NCBI RefSeq assembly: GCF_000772935.1
Contig: NZ_JPVR01000080.1
Span: forward strand, 124,001 to 188,000
DNA: 64,000 nucleotides
Direction: 5' to 3'
From: Lysinibacillus boronitolerans JCM 21713 = 10a = NBRC 103108
GTDB taxonomy: Bacteria; Bacillota; Bacilli; Bacillales_A; Planococcaceae
The notes under the pieces were generated by a model. That model made no database searches. It worked only from the letters and a program-made list of their open reading frames with translations, and was not told the origin of the DNA. Positions 24,942 through 35,880 of this stretch are shown in pieces; position 1 is the first letter of the stretch; every line of letters begins with the position of its first letter. Made by a program: the position numbers and the translations under genes.

Positions 24942-26288
24942 TTAATACTGCAGTAGCATATTAACAAACACAACGAGAATAATAATCGGTACAACAACTA
25001 ACATTAACATACGATATGTAGAATAATAGCCTTGCCCCATTTGACTACCCGTTAGCAATTCTCTCTTCACAAATTCTTTATCCACTACATAGGCAATAAA
25101 AATAGCAATGAATAAATTCCCTAATGGAAGCATGATATTCGACACTAAAAAATCGGTTGCATCAAAGATACTTTTCTCAAAAATCATTATATCCGATAAT
25201 ACACTCGAAGAAAGTGCTGCTGGAATAGCTGCAATAAATACGACTATACCAAGTAAAAGCGTCCACATCGGTCGGGATTTCTGACTATGCTCCATAAATG
25301 CCGCGACGATAATCTCATATAAACTAAATGATGACGTTAATGTAGCAAATAAAAATAGCAATAAAAACATGGCTAAAAACACTTCACCAAATGGCATTTG
25401 ACTAAAAGCTGTTGGCAGCACCATAAATAGCAAACCCGGACCCGCTGCTGGCTCTAAATCAAAGGCGAACACCACAGGGAAAATCGCTAAACCTGCTAAA
25501 AATGAAACAAGCACGGTTAACAACACTACAGAACCCGCTGAATTCGGAAGACTGACATCCTTTTTTAAATAAGAGCTATATGTAACTAGACAAGAAAAGC
25601 CTACTGCTAACCCAAAGAACGATTGTCCTAGGGCTTCTAATAATGCTTTACCTGTAATATTCGAGAAATCAGGCCATAAGAAGAATTTTACCCCTTCCAT
25701 TGCCCCATCTAATGTAACTGCACGCACAACAAGGACAATGAACATTATGAAGAGTAACGGCATCATCCATTTATTGGCCTTTTCAATTCCATTTTGTACA
25801 CCTAATGAAATCACAAGTACGTTGGCTAATGTAAACAACACTAGTCCAACAAGCGTAATCCAAGGCGTACCTATAATTTTTCCAAATAGTTCAGCTGGAT
25901 CTACTGCTGGATCAATTACCGCGCCAGCTACACCTAGCCCGCTATAAATAAAGATCCAACCTCCAACTACGCTATAAAAAGTTAATAATAAAAAACAGCC
26001 TAGCACGCCCATTCGACCAATCCAAGCCCAGCCTGGCTTAGTTGGAGCAATTTTTTTATACGCTGTTACAGCCTCGGATTGTGTACCACGTCCTAAAACA
26101 TACTCGGACAATAACATCGGTAGTCCTATTAACAAGGTAAATAACACAAAGATAAGGAAAAATGCTCCTCCACCACTTTGTCCTGTTACATAGGGAAGTT
26201 TCCAAATTGCCCCTAGTCCGATCGCCGCACCAGCTGATGCTAAAATAAAACCTAATTTACTAGACCACTGTCCTTTTTTTCCACTCAT
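24942..26288 (-). CDS. Sodium-dependent transporter, neurotransmitter:sodium symporter (NSS) family
   Basis: A 448-residue protein with eleven to twelve membrane helices. WSSKLGFILASAGAAIGLGAIWKLPY is the unmistakable first helix of the LeuT/NSS fold, with the unwound GAAIGLGAIW holding sodium and substrate; helix 6 has LGQSFFGLAVGFSCLVTYSSY. Relatives (B. subtilis YocR/YhdH) take up amino acids with sodium; the substrate here is unknown. ATG 26288 follows GAGGAG; an ATG seven codons earlier has a weaker site. Confidence 0.88.
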   Translation of the reverse strand: MSGKKGQWSSKLGFILASAGAAIGLGAIWKLPYVTGQSGGGAFFLIFVLFTLLIGLPMLLSEYVLGRGTQSEAVTAYKKIAPTKPGWAWIGRMGVLGCFLLLTFYSVVGGWIFIYSGLGVAGAVIDPAVDPAELFGKIIGTPWITLVGLVLFTLANVLVISLGVQNGIEKANKWMMPLLFIMFIVLVVRAVTLDGAMEGVKFFLWPDFSNITGKALLEALGQSFFGLAVGFSCLVTYSSYLKKDVSLPNSAGSVVLLTVLVSFLAGLAIFPVVFAFDLEPAAGPGLLFMVLPTAFSQMPFGEVFLAMFLLLFLFATLTSSFSLYEIIVAAFMEHSQKSRPMWTLLLGIVVFIAAIPAALSSSVLSDIMIFEKSIFDATDFLVSNIMLPLGNLFIAIFIAYVVDKEFVKRELLTGSQMGQGYYSTYRMLMLVVVPIIILVVFVNMLLQY

Positions 26289-26490
26289 CTCTTCAAACTC
26301 CTCAAACATTCTAAACTCTTCTCTATTTTACATGAAAATATAGCTTTCGACTAGGTTGTAATTATAAAGGACTAGGTAGCTAGTTTATCCCATTACTTTT
26401 TTCTATAATTATCCGTTAGTTTGGCCTTTCTATCCTTCACTTTTAGTAAATTATCCGTCAGACCTTTCCCCTATCCTTCAATCCTTCCAA

Positions 26491-26521
26491 CAAAAAACCT
26501 CAGGTATGTTTACCCGAGGTT
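26491..26521 (-). terminator. ribU terminator
   Basis: The stem AACCTCGGGTA/TACCTGAGGTT with a short loop is followed on the minus strand by TTTTTTG. Confidence 0.8.
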
Positions 26522-26529
26522 AGTAAAAA

Positions 26530-27117
26530 TTATTTTGTTATATAGATAGAACGCTGGCGGTCGATCCATTTGCGCATTGTTGTAAATAAAAACGCCATAA
26601 TAGCCGTTAATAAAATACCTTTTACAATGTTAAATGGTAAAATCCCAGCGATGATCATTTTATAAAGCGAATCACCTACAACAGGCTCCATACCTAAGAA
26701 GTATGTGTACATCGGTAAAAATACTGCGTAGTTTAAAATACTCATGCCTACTGCCATTACAACTGTTCCAGTCGCTAAACCTCCAACAAGACCAGCAATT
26801 GTTTTAAAGCGATTAAAAATAAGGCTTACTGGTAAAATAAATAAAATACCTGTTGCAAAGTTGGCAATATGACCTACTGGCACACCTGTTGGCGTTCCCG
26901 AGAAAATCCAATCCAATACATTTTTAAATAATTCTACTAAAATACCAGCCACAGGCCCCATAGTGATGGCTGCTATTAATGCTGGCATATCACTAAAGTC
27001 GACTTCCAAAAATGCTGGGAATGGTGGAATTGGGAAATTAAAAAGCATTAATAAAAACGAAATACTGCTCAGCATGCCAATCGTAATAAACGATTGAAGT
27101 TTAACATTTTTCTTCAT
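26530..27117 (-). CDS. ribU: Riboflavin ECF transporter S component
   Basis: A 195-residue membrane protein with about six helices. FPIPPFPAFLEVDFSDMPALIAA and the loop GTPTGVPVGHIANF are signatures of RibU (YpaA), the riboflavin-binding subunit that works with the shared EcfAA'T module encoded elsewhere. ATG 27117 follows GAGGAGAG; the frame runs back to 27177 without a site. The FMN riboswitch and attenuator just upstream confirm the substrate: uptake is shut off when FMN is plentiful. Confidence 0.94.
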   Translation of the reverse strand: MKKNVKLQSFITIGMLSSISFLLMLFNFPIPPFPAFLEVDFSDMPALIAAITMGPVAGILVELFKNVLDWIFSGTPTGVPVGHIANFATGILFILPVSLIFNRFKTIAGLVGGLATGTVVMAVGMSILNYAVFLPMYTYFLGMEPVVGDSLYKMIIAGILPFNIVKGILLTAIMAFLFTTMRKWIDRQRSIYITK

Positions 27118-27187
27118 AGAAAACTCTCTCCTCTTTGCTGATTCAATCTCGCAAGAAGAAAGGTGACGATCTTTCAATTGTTAGCAT

Positions 27188-27220
27188 GAAAAAACCCTTA
27201 TGCATGAAAAGCACAAGGGA
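27188..27220 (-). terminator. Attenuator between FMN riboswitch and ribU
   Basis: On the minus strand CCCTTGTGC and GCATAAGGG pair around TTTTCAT, and six T follow. It stands between the aptamer and the ribU start, as expected for transcription attenuation. Confidence 0.8.
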
Positions 27221-27339
27221 GAAAGGCATGACGAATAAGCGTCAACATAAACTATTTTTTAAGCACTGTTTAAAAAGTCATACAAAAAAAGCGCTCGGTC
27301 ATAGTTCATTTCATAACAATGAATGACGATCGTACCTCC

Positions 27340-27519
27340 ATCTTCTCCCATCCAGACTTTAACTGTCGGCCTTGGAATCACACCAAGTCAGCCATGCAAA
27401 TAAATTTGCACAGGTCGCGGGCTGAAGAGCGAAGCATAAACCATTCGAGTTAATGAAAAACATTAACGGTTCACCACTCTATTACCGCCGGTCGGGATTT
27501 TCACCCTGCCCCGAAGATG
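27340..27519 (-). ncRNA. FMN riboswitch (RFN element)
   Basis: The minus strand begins ATCTTCGGGGCAGGGTG, continues with TCCCGACCGGCGGTAATA, AGCCCGCGACC, CTTGGTGTGATTCCAAG, and ends GCCGACAGTTAAAGTCTGG then GGGAGAAGAT, closing P1. All conserved blocks of the RFN class are present in order. It controls ribU. Confidence 0.97.
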
Positions 27520-27619
27520 AATCATATTATTTTATACTACAACCTTACTATAATTAATTATCAAGAAAAAGTAAATAGTTCTGCTTAAAAAAAATCCGAT
27601 TAGATTTGTATGTATTGTA

Positions 27620-27657
27620 AAAATGGAGCATTCCATGTTACAGGAATGCTCCATTTT
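27620..27657 (-). terminator. rsiX terminator
   Basis: A perfect 15-bp stem AAAATGGAGCATTCC/GGAATGCTCCATTTT with an 8-base loop and flanking A/T runs ends the resD-resE-sigX-rsiX unit. Confidence 0.88.
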
Positions 27658-27666
27658 TGATTTTGA

Positions 27667-28953
27667 CTAAGGCATATATTGTTTATTTGGCCCCACAGGC
27701 TTTGGCAAATACGTTTTTAAATCGAACCCTTCCCAGCTTTCTTGGACCACATTATCTAAGCGTAATTGTTGGTCAAAGCTAGCAGCAGTTAACATCATGG
27801 CCTCAATCAGTTGGGTAGCGCGAATTGGCTCCATCGATGCTAAATCTAAAGGGATATCGAATGTAACGACTACACCTTCTGCTTCCTCTTTCACCGTGTA
27901 TGTCACATTTTCAGGAACAACTGTTACATAAACATCATCATTTTTGTTTTTCATTAATGTAAGTGCCTCTGTAACATTAGCAAATGTTTGACGGAAATCT
28001 GGTGATAGATATTCTGCCCCATTACCATCTTGGTATAAATAATAATTAAAATGTTTGGCGTTTGTTAATGACATGGCTTGGCTTGGCTCACCCTCTTGAG
28101 AAAACTCATAAGGTGTGCCATCTTCATTTTGAATCTCAACTTCCGTATATTCAGAATCCGAGAATGTATCCTCTAAAGTACCTTTGTATTCATTAACGGT
28201 AGCTGAAGCAACATCATAGTTATTGTCCTTTGGTAAAACGTGGACAAGCTTGTCATCTTTCTCCTTCAGTTCACCCTTAAAAGGATGATAATCCGTAAAC
28301 CCTTTGGCTTCTTCATCAATTTGAGGAGCATATTTCTCATACATCTGTAAAGTAGAAGGTTTTTGCGTCCCAAAATCAGTTGCTACACGCTCATTTGGTA
28401 TCACATATGTCATTGGTACACTTTCTGCATCACGTCCTGCCAAACCAATACGAAAAACGACAGCATCTTTCACATCTTCCTCATAGACTGATGACCGTAA
28501 AGATAACATACGCTCATGCTCCGCTACAATACTGGATTGAAGTGCCTCATCCTGGGTAGCGGCCTCTTTAGCAGAACGATCTTCCTGTAATGTAGAGTAA
28601 TTAGCCGTTTCCGGTGTACTAGCTAGATCTTTTTGGCTAGTGTTATTATTCATGACCATGGAGCCAACGAGCACCGTTAACGCGAAAACAGCTGCTATAC
28701 TCGTAAAAATCGACATTTTTCGGAACTTAAATCGTGATGGTTGTTCATCTTGAATCAAAGGTTTACTTTCTTGTTGTGCTTCTTCATTCTCTATAGGTTG
28801 TTGTATCGCTTCTTGAAGGTGACTATTATCCTGCAAGCGAGCATCTGCCATTAACCGATTTAATATTTCTTCTTTTGAACGGCGGTCAGAAAGCTTAGGG
28901 GCATTGTTCAATACATGTTCAAGCTGTTCATCATCAAATGGCTTATGCGTCAT
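27667..28953 (-). CDS. rsiX: Anti-sigma-X factor RsiX-like
   Basis: A 428-residue single-pass membrane protein. Residues ~1-80 are the cytoplasmic sigma-binding part, TM is ~82-101 (IFTSIAAVFALTVLVGSMV), and ~325 residues lie outside. The start overlaps the sigX stop (ATGA), and the order resDE-sigX-rsiX is as in B. subtilis, where RsiX (368 aa) holds SigX inactive. Direct sequence similarity beyond layout is weak to my eye, so the call leans on position. Confidence 0.8.
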   Translation of the reverse strand: MTHKPFDDEQLEHVLNNAPKLSDRRSKEEILNRLMADARLQDNSHLQEAIQQPIENEEAQQESKPLIQDEQPSRFKFRKMSIFTSIAAVFALTVLVGSMVMNNNTSQKDLASTPETANYSTLQEDRSAKEAATQDEALQSSIVAEHERMLSLRSSVYEEDVKDAVVFRIGLAGRDAESVPMTYVIPNERVATDFGTQKPSTLQMYEKYAPQIDEEAKGFTDYHPFKGELKEKDDKLVHVLPKDNNYDVASATVNEYKGTLEDTFSDSEYTEVEIQNEDGTPYEFSQEGEPSQAMSLTNAKHFNYYLYQDGNGAEYLSPDFRQTFANVTEALTLMKNKNDDVYVTVVPENVTYTVKEEAEGVVVTFDIPLDLASMEPIRATQLIEAMMLTAASFDQQLRLDNVVQESWEGFDLKTYLPKPVGPNKQYMP

Positions 28954-29483
28954 TGCCGTTTCGCCTCCTGTTCTCTAATCGGCTGTAGCTGTTGCCTTAA
29001 AAATTTAATGGCTCGATGCTGGGTGGTTTTTACCTTAGCTTCTGTCCAATCTAGTATTTGCGCTGTTTCTGCAATTGATAAGTCCTGAAAATAGCGCATA
29101 ATAATGACCATTTTTTGGTCGCCTGTACAGTTTTCAAGTGCTGATTCTACCTGCATAAATTCATCACTGGCCTGTAGCATATCTTCCGGTGATGGTGTGG
29201 TTGAATGGAGCTGTTCCGTTTCCCAGTCAAAGAAATCATGTGAATGCTTTTGGCGTACAGCTTGCTTTCTAAAATGATCAATCGCTACATTTTTGGCAAT
29301 AGCAAATAGCCAAGTTTTCTCACTACTATTCCCTGCAAATTGATCGTACGAGCGCAACACTCGTACATAAACTTCATGTGCTAAATCTTCGGCAAGTGTA
29401 CGGTTTTTTACTAAATATATTAAAAACTGAAACACGTCTTGGTGATATGCATCGTATAGTCGATGGAACACGGAGTCATTCAA
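28950..29483 (-). CDS. sigX: ECF RNA polymerase sigma factor SigX
   Basis: A 177-residue ECF sigma factor. Region 2 is FHRLYDAYHQDVFQFLIYL to TWLFAIAKNVAIDHFRK; region 4 is LSIAETAQILDWTEAKVKTTQHRAIKFLR. In B. subtilis SigX governs genes for envelope charge and fatty acids. The TTG at 29483 is the likely start because GGGTGGAG precedes it, and the next residues (NDSVFHRLYDAY) start the domain; the frame extends to 29552. It lies downstream of resE and overlaps rsiX by 4 bases. Confidence 0.9.
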   Translation of the reverse strand: MNDSVFHRLYDAYHQDVFQFLIYLVKNRTLAEDLAHEVYVRVLRSYDQFAGNSSEKTWLFAIAKNVAIDHFRKQAVRQKHSHDFFDWETEQLHSTTPSPEDMLQASDEFMQVESALENCTGDQKMVIIMRYFQDLSIAETAQILDWTEAKVKTTQHRAIKFLRQQLQPIREQEAKRQ

Positions 29484-29561
29484 AGCACTCCACCCCCGTT
29501 CTATAATATTTGTCGTCTTACATTCATAGAAGTTACAGCCAATTAATAGCAATACATGTTA

Positions 29562-31337
29562 TTAATCGAACGGTAAATAAAACGTGAAGGTCGTACCCTC
29601 TTTCAGCACACTGTCTACCATTATATTACCTGAGTGTGCCTTCACAATATTTCTAGCAATGGCTAAGCCGAGACCAGTTCCACCCTTGGAACGAGTACGT
29701 GCCTTATCGGCTTTATAAAAACGTTCAAAGACATAGGGTAAGTCCTCTTGAGGAATGCCATGTCCTGTATCTTGGACAGATATTTTAGCAAATGTCGGCT
29801 CCTGCTCTACTTTTACAGTCACAGACCCTTCATCTGTATGTCTAAGGGCATTGTCAACTAAATTTGTAAGCACTTGTTCAATGCGATCCTCATCTATATT
29901 AATCATAGCCTCGTCATTAAATTCACTGTCAAATTGCAGACGAACGTGCTTTTCTTTTGCTACCTGCGCAAATTTTTGTGTAATTCGTTCGAATGTAGAA
30001 TTAATCGGTAATTCATCTTTATATAGCGTCATATGCCCTGATTCCATGCGTGCTAAATCTAATAGATCTGTCACAAGACGGCCCATTCGCTTCGATTCAT
30101 CATAAATAATTTTGGTAATCTCATTACGCTCTTCCTGATCCTGAATAAAATCATCATCCATCAATGCTTCCGAGTAACCTTGAAGCATGGCAATTGGTGT
30201 CCGTAGCTCATGAGAGACATTGGCTATAAAATCGGATCTAAGTTTTTCTAAGCGATGTTGTTCAGTCATATCACGAATAACAGCCACAGCGCCACGTATC
30301 ATTTCACCACTATAAAGGGGACTAATAGTAAACGTATAATAGCTGCCGTCCATTTCAATTTCCTCTTCTAGTTTATCCTCAAACATCAGCACATGATCAA
30401 GCATATGATACAGCTCTGGCGGGATAGGTTTAGCACTTTGTGAGCCTTTATTCACAAACCACTTTTGCATTAGCCGTTCTGCTGGTGGATTACTTAATAA
30501 TATTGTACGATCACGGTTAAATGTAATCACAGCATCTGTCATAGATGTCAAAATATTAGAAAGCTGTTCGTTTTCTTGATTGATGACCTCTAAATTATGC
30601 TTTAATTGACGGCCCATTTGGTTAAAGGCAACGGCAAGCTGACCAATTTCGTCATTTTGGGTAGTAGGCATTTTCGCTTCAAAATTCCCTTTCGCGATTT
30701 CAAAAGCCAATTCACGCATTTTTCTCAATGGCGAAGTAATACGTGAAGAAAGGAAAAATGCGAAGAATGTCGTCAACACAAATGCTATGAAGGCTGCTAA
30801 AAAGACAATTTTCGTTGTTTCCTTAGACGTTTTATGTAGCGCATCAGGGCTTTGATAGATGAAGACAGCTCCATGTACTGCATTTTCAACATTTAGCGGA
30901 AAACCAAGTACGACATAAGATTCCATCTTTTCTTGATCAGTTGAAGAAGGCATCATCATTTCTTTAATAATCGGTTCATCTGATTGAAACACTTCATGAA
31001 AAGATTTATTGGCTAAAATGGTATCTTGTATTTCTTTTTTATTGACACCCTCTTGCATTGCAAAGGACACTTCAACATGACTGATAGCGATCAATGCATT
31101 GGTCCCTGTAGGTAAAATATCTTTTAATAATTCCGAGGTAGATTCGGCTGTTTCATTGTCATCTACTATACTTGCTACCGTTGCAGCTGTTTGCCGCAAT
31201 GAAATTTCTGCTTGCTGCATATGGTAATTTTGAAGAAATTCAAGCATTAACACCGTGAAAACAAATAATACAAATGAAACGAGAAGCAATATGGTTACCC
31301 ATAGCTTCCCGACAACACTATTCCATATTCTATTCAT
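29562..31337 (-). CDS. resE: Sensor histidine kinase ResE
   Basis: A 591-residue kinase: TM1 at ~12-35, an extracytoplasmic loop, TM2 at ~170-190, HAMP, a PAS-like domain (~255-355), the H box [16 protein letters not shown], and an ATPase part with [17 protein letters not shown] and [13 protein letters not shown]. It is partner of ResD, controlling respiration and anaerobic genes. The ATG at 31337 overlaps the resD end by 8 bases and follows GAGG; the frame continues to 31361. Confidence 0.93.
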   Translation of the reverse strand: MNRIWNSVVGKLWVTILLLVSFVLFVFTVLMLEFLQNYHMQQAEISLRQTAATVASIVDDNETAESTSELLKDILPTGTNALIAISHVEVSFAMQEGVNKKEIQDTILANKSFHEVFQSDEPIIKEMMMPSSTDQEKMESYVVLGFPLNVENAVHGAVFIYQSPDALHKTSKETTKIVFLAAFIAFVLTTFFAFFLSSRITSPLRKMRELAFEIAKGNFEAKMPTTQNDEIGQLAVAFNQMGRQLKHNLEVINQENEQLSNILTSMTDAVITFNRDRTILLSNPPAERLMQKWFVNKGSQSAKPIPPELYHMLDHVLMFEDKLEEEIEMDGSYYTFTISPLYSGEMIRGAVAVIRDMTEQHRLEKLRSDFIANVSHELRTPIAMLQGYSEALMDDDFIQDQEERNEITKIIYDESKRMGRLVTDLLDLARMESGHMTLYKDELPINSTFERITQKFAQVAKEKHVRLQFDSEFNDEAMINIDEDRIEQVLTNLVDNALRHTDEGSVTVKVEQEPTFAKISVQDTGHGIPQEDLPYVFERFYKADKARTRSKGGTGLGLAIARNIVKAHSGNIMVDSVLKEGTTFTFYLPFD

Positions 31338-32052
31338 TGACAACCTCAAATTTGTATCCAACGCCCCAAACCGTCACAATCATTTTAGCAGCGTTTTCAG
31401 AAACTCGGTTGAGCTTTTCACGTAAACGTTTTACATGTGTGTCCACTGTACGTAAATCACCAAAGAAGTCATAATGCCATACCTCTTTTAGTAGTTGTTC
31501 ACGGTCAAATACTTTGTCTGGCGATTTCGCTAAAAAGTATAGCAATTCATACTCTTTCGGTGTTAAATTAACCTCAATGCCCTCTGCAGTCACACGGTGT
31601 GCATCATGATCAATCATTAAATGTTGGAACACCACTAAATCTTTTGAAGAAGACGCATTTGTCGTTGGTGAGAAAGCCTGTGAACGGCGTAAAATAGCCT
31701 TCACACGTAGCACAACCTCACGAGGACTAAATGGTTTTACAATATAGTCATCTGCACCAAGCTCAAACCCTTGTACACGGTTCGCTTCTTCGCCTTTGGC
31801 AGTTAATAAAATAATCGGTGTTGCTGCGCGCTCTCGAATTTCCGCACACACTTCTAGCCCATCTTTTTCAGGCATCATAATATCAAGTAAAATACAGTGA
31901 TACTCTTTTTCTAAAGATTTCTCGATCGCTTGTTCACCATTTTCGGCCTCGTCAACAAGGTATCCTTCACGCTCAAGATACATTTTTAATAAGCGGCGAA
32001 TACGATCCTCGTCATCTACTACTAATACTGAAATATTTTCTGACACTTTCAC
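31330..32052 (-). CDS. resD: Response regulator ResD
   Basis: A 240-residue OmpR-type regulator. The receiver has acidic pair DDE, phospho-acceptor Asp in LLDIMMPEKDG, and Lys in IVKPFSPREV. The winged helix includes LTPKEYELLYFLAKSP and DTHVKRLREKL. It activates ctaA, resABC and other respiratory genes in relatives. The start is GTG 32052 or GTG 32046; AGAGGG lies upstream of both. A terminator separates it from resC, so it has its own promoter in 32053-32117. Confidence 0.93.
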   Translation of the reverse strand: MKVSENISVLVVDDEDRIRRLLKMYLEREGYLVDEAENGEQAIEKSLEKEYHCILLDIMMPEKDGLEVCAEIRERAATPIILLTAKGEEANRVQGFELGADDYIVKPFSPREVVLRVKAILRRSQAFSPTTNASSSKDLVVFQHLMIDHDAHRVTAEGIEVNLTPKEYELLYFLAKSPDKVFDREQLLKEVWHYDFFGDLRTVDTHVKRLREKLNRVSENAAKMIVTVWGVGYKFEVVNE

Positions 32053-32117
32053 GATCCCTCTCTTCCAATCTTTCTCTAACTTCTATTGTACATGGTGTGA
32101 CACATATTGAAAAGAAA

Positions 32118-32150
32118 AGAAAGCCTCTTCGCTACAGCGAAAAGGCTTGT
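32118..32150 (-). terminator. Terminator after resABC
   Basis: On the minus strand AAGCCTTTTCGC and GCGAAGAGGCTT pair around TGTA (32148-32121), then TCTTTTC. Confidence 0.8.
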
Positions 32151-32161
32151 TGCTTCACAGG

Positions 32162-33343
32162 TTACGCGTAGGAGTGTAAACCTGCTAGAATTAAGTTAAC
32201 AGCAATTAGGTTGAATAAAATAATCCCGAAACCAATTAATGCTAACCAAGCAGATTTTCGACCTTCCCAGCCTTTTGATAGACGTAAATGCAGGAATGCT
32301 GCATAGAATAACCATGTAATAAGAGCCCATACTTCTTTTGGATCCCAACCCCAGAAACGACTCCAAGCAATTTGTGCCCAAATCATCGCAAAGATTAAAG
32401 CACCAAGGGAGAATACAGGGAAACCAATCAGCACTGAACGATAACCAATTTCATCAAGTAATTGTAAATTGACACGTTTAACAAGTGGTTGGAAAATGGC
32501 ACTAATTCGACGGCGAGCAATTAAACGAATTAATAAATACAACACAGATCCTACCATTAATGACCAAACAACAGTTGTTAATTTTTTCGCATTAATTAAT
32601 GCTGGCATTTCTACTAATGGCGACATGCCATGTTCTTCTATCACTTCATATTCATTCATACCGAATACTGGAGGTAAATTGTAAATAATTTTACGAGTAG
32701 TTCCTTCTTTATCCACATAATTATAACTAGACTCATAATCCATCGCACTAAATGTAGATGTAACTGCAACAAACCCAACAACTACTACAAGACAGTACAT
32801 AACGGCCTCTAACCAAAAACGTTGTTTAGAAGGCTTTGTTAAATCAACTACTTTTAATAAGTAAATAAGTCCTGCCACAGCACTTATCGCTAAAATAGAT
32901 TGTCCTAATGCAGCTGTAATAACGTGAATTGTTAACCAATGACTTTGTAAAGAAGGCACTAAAGGGCTTACTTCTTTTGGGAACATTGCTGCATAAGCGA
33001 TGATCAAAAGCGCAACTGGCAATGCCACTAATCCAAGTGCAGTCAAACGATAAATAAAATAAATTAAGATAAACGCGCCGACAATGAACATACCAAAGGC
33101 AGTTGTAAATTCGAACATGTTACTTACTGGCGCATGTCCTGTATAGATCCAACGCGTAATAAAATAGCTAAGCTGTGATAGGAAACCAATAATGGTAACC
33201 ACAATGGCAAGCTTGCCCCATTTATCAGTATTTTTACCAGTAGCATTCGCTTGCTTAATTGAACCACCAAATAATAATGTCGCTACTAGATAAGCAATAA
33301 ATGCTACAAATAGTAAGTTTCCACTTATGTCAATCAAACTCAT
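32162..33343 (-). CDS. resC: Cytochrome c biogenesis protein ResC (CcsA)
   Basis: A 393-residue protein with about eight helices. The tryptophan-rich heme-handling motif [18 protein letters not shown] is intact near the C-terminus, with flanking His in LHLRLSKGW and in SHWLTIHV. With ResB it moves heme across the membrane and attaches it to apocytochrome c. The start overlaps the resB stop (ATGA). Confidence 0.94.
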   Translation of the reverse strand: MSLIDISGNLLFVAFIAYLVATLLFGGSIKQANATGKNTDKWGKLAIVVTIIGFLSQLSYFITRWIYTGHAPVSNMFEFTTAFGMFIVGAFILIYFIYRLTALGLVALPVALLIIAYAAMFPKEVSPLVPSLQSHWLTIHVITAALGQSILAISAVAGLIYLLKVVDLTKPSKQRFWLEAVMYCLVVVVGFVAVTSTFSAMDYESSYNYVDKEGTTRKIIYNLPPVFGMNEYEVIEEHGMSPLVEMPALINAKKLTTVVWSLMVGSVLYLLIRLIARRRISAIFQPLVKRVNLQLLDEIGYRSVLIGFPVFSLGALIFAMIWAQIAWSRFWGWDPKEVWALITWLFYAAFLHLRLSKGWEGRKSAWLALIGFGIILFNLIAVNLILAGLHSYA

Positions 33344-35016
33344 AAGGTGTTGTCACCTTCCTTTTCTTTAATGCCACCATTTGTGGACTCTTCGCTAGCC
33401 TCATCTTTCTCTAACTGATCTATATATGGAGGCAATGCAGCAAATGTTGTAACAGCATCTAAATCCTTTTTCATGCTGAACATATTTTTGTTGACATGGG
33501 CAGCCATTAACACACGGCCGTCTGGTTCCACTTGAAGCCATAGACGACGATGATTCCAGTAAGAGCCAATCGCAACACCGATCATAAAGATGACACCACC
33601 AACAAACAGAATAGGGATGGTACTATCTTTACGTACTGTAATACCTGACATATCACGCATTTCTGCACTAGCAAATTTCATTCTATATTTATTTTCACCA
33701 AGTGGTTCTAAAGGAGGCTGCATAATTTCAACAAAGCTTACTTCTCCTTCAGGTGTTTCTGGTGTAGTCATTTTAAATAAAAATGCAGGATTATTTGGAA
33801 TAGACGTTTTAGTCTGAGGTTCACCATTTTCAAATCCATCAAAATCAGGTGTATAGACAAGAATTTGAACGGATGAACCATTCCCTAAATCATATTCCTT
33901 TTTAGGATTTGTTAAATCAATCTCTACCTTACCTAATGATTTCTCTGTCGTCTTATTAATTAATTCAAAGTTCATTTGTTTTAATTCATTAAGACGATAA
34001 TCCATCTGGTAAAGCGCAAAGCCATCTTCTTTCAAAGGATGGTTTACACGAATGGAATAGTCTTTTACTTTTTCTAGATTTTCCGTATCACCTGGTAATG
34101 CATCTTCAGGTTGCTTGTATAGTGTAATATCGGTCTGGAAGTTTTTAGCCACTACATTCACACCCTGTTTAACTTGCTCGCCTTGAGGTGTATTATCATG
34201 TGTTTCTAAAATAAAATCACGGTTTTCAATGAAATAGCCTTCCATTCCAGTGATAGCTCGTGTTTCACCTTCACGCACCCATATCGATTCATCAACATAG
34301 AATCCTGGGACTAGACGTAGCATGACCCCACCTAAAAAAATGATGAGACCTACATGGTTTATGTACGGACCGTAACGAGAAAAGCGTCCTTTTTCAGCTA
34401 AGAGAGCGCTACCATCTCGACGAACAGAATACTTCATCTCAGTCATTTTTTGAGCCACTTTATCAAGCGTTTCCTCCGCACTGGCTGACACTTGTCCTTC
34501 TGCAACAATGCGCTGACGCTTCATAAAGCTTTCATGTCTTTTAACACGTTGATTCTTTAATGATTTATAAAGTGGAATGCCTCGGTCAAGACTTGCCACT
34601 ATAATTGATACCGCTAGCATACCAACCAAAATCTGGAACCACCATGAGCTATATAAATCCGAAAGCCCCAACGTATAATAGATTTTACCGAATGTACCAT
34701 ATACGTCTGCGTAGTAAGCCCCCTTCTCCATATCAGAAGCTTTTACGTAAAACTCTTGTGGTAGTAATGTTCCGACTGAAGCAGCAATTAATGTGATTAT
34801 AATTAAGGATATACCAACTTTAACACTTGAGAAGAAATTCCATATTTTATCAACAAATGATTTGTTATATGTTTTGGAGCGAATGGCCATACCATCATAG
34901 CGCATATCAACAACCTTATTTTGTTTTTCTTCCTCGGTTAAAGGACGACCACATTTCTCACAAAGCTTCGTGCCGTATGGATTACTATGACCACAAGCAC
35001 AAATGATTTTTTCCAT
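33340..35016 (-). CDS. resB: Cytochrome c biogenesis protein ResB
   Basis: A 558-residue protein. The N-terminal zinc-ribbon-like stretch CACGH...CEKCG (residues ~6-23) is followed by [19 protein letters not shown] and three further helices, with a large extracytoplasmic domain between the third and the last one. It is the partner of ResC in system II heme delivery. ATG 35016 has AAGGAG 9 bases upstream; an ATG two codons earlier abuts the resA stop. Confidence 0.93.
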   Translation of the reverse strand: MEKIICACGHSNPYGTKLCEKCGRPLTEEEKQNKVVDMRYDGMAIRSKTYNKSFVDKIWNFFSSVKVGISLIIITLIAASVGTLLPQEFYVKASDMEKGAYYADVYGTFGKIYYTLGLSDLYSSWWFQILVGMLAVSIIVASLDRGIPLYKSLKNQRVKRHESFMKRQRIVAEGQVSASAEETLDKVAQKMTEMKYSVRRDGSALLAEKGRFSRYGPYINHVGLIIFLGGVMLRLVPGFYVDESIWVREGETRAITGMEGYFIENRDFILETHDNTPQGEQVKQGVNVVAKNFQTDITLYKQPEDALPGDTENLEKVKDYSIRVNHPLKEDGFALYQMDYRLNELKQMNFELINKTTEKSLGKVEIDLTNPKKEYDLGNGSSVQILVYTPDFDGFENGEPQTKTSIPNNPAFLFKMTTPETPEGEVSFVEIMQPPLEPLGENKYRMKFASAEMRDMSGITVRKDSTIPILFVGGVIFMIGVAIGSYWNHRRLWLQVEPDGRVLMAAHVNKNMFSMKKDLDAVTTFAALPPYIDQLEKDEASEESTNGGIKEKEGDNTL

Positions 35017-35022
35017 CGTCAT

Positions 35023-35562
35023 TTACTCCTTATTTGGCTTCACTAATTCCATGTACGAAGCAATATCCTTCTCCGTCATTTCACCTGTAATAATTTTGGC
35101 CACTTTGCCTTCTGGATCGATTAGCACTGTTGCAGGTAATTGACCTACATTATAAGCAGTCATAACACTTTTTGTTTTATCGATAACTACTGGAAATGAC
35201 AACCCATATCGATCGACAAAATTCTGTACTTCAAAATCTGTTTGAGCAATATTGACAGCTAATGTTTGTACACCATGATCTTTAAATTCTTGATACTGAT
35301 TGTCCATCGCAGGCATTTCCTTCTCGCAAGGCTTACACCAAGTTCCCCAGAAATTTAAAAATACCCCTTGCCCTTTATAATCCGACAATTTATGTTTTTC
35401 ACCGTTTAAATCTACTAACGTGAAGTCAGGTGCCTCAGAGCCTACTGCTACTAACTCTACTTTTTCCTTTGTTGCTGTTCCATATACTGTGTACCCGATT
35501 GCCAACGCTAACACAGCTAAAATGACAGTTCGCAGTACAAGACGTTTTTTCTTTTTCTCCAA
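35023..35562 (-). CDS. resA: Membrane-tethered thiol-disulfide oxidoreductase ResA
   Basis: A 179-residue protein with an N-terminal anchor (~11-29) and a thioredoxin fold. The active site is WCKPC (Cys76, Cys79), where B. subtilis ResA has CEPC. The cis-Pro is in GQLPATVLID. It reduces the CxxCH cysteines of apocytochrome c before heme attachment. The start is TTG 35562 after a GGGGG run. It is first gene of resABC; a TATAAT at 35756-35751 (minus strand) may be its promoter. Confidence 0.93.
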   Translation of the reverse strand: MEKKKKRLVLRTVILAVLALAIGYTVYGTATKEKVELVAVGSEAPDFTLVDLNGEKHKLSDYKGQGVFLNFWGTWCKPCEKEMPAMDNQYQEFKDHGVQTLAVNIAQTDFEVQNFVDRYGLSFPVVIDKTKSVMTAYNVGQLPATVLIDPEGKVAKIITGEMTEKDIASYMELVKPNKE

Positions 35563-35880
35563 GTTAATAAACCCCCTATCAATTACGGCTTGCGTTTGCT
35601 TTTACATAAGGAAGAGACAAATAGAACTTTTTCATGCTCTATACGTCTATAAGTATGTAAAAGCTTCTTTCACATTGACGTCAACAATACCGGATTAAAT
35701 GTGTTACAGCTTTTTTGAACAAACTGCTACTAGGTGTACTATTCTCACCTATTATAGCAAAAGGATACAAAAACACTTAGCTATTAATTATGAATGATTT
35801 ATGAACGATTTCACCACAAAGAAAGTGTAAACATCCAAATACCTCTTGTGGTATCCACACTTTCTTCTGGCAAAATTGCA
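35563..35880 (-). other. Intergenic region upstream of resA
   Basis: 318 bases without a supported gene. On the minus strand a TATAAT at 35756-35751 is the best promoter candidate for resA, leaving a ~180-base leader. Near the rluB stop, GAAAGTGT and ACACTTTC (about 35820-35864) can form an imperfect hairpin that may end rluB transcripts. Confidence 0.45.
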
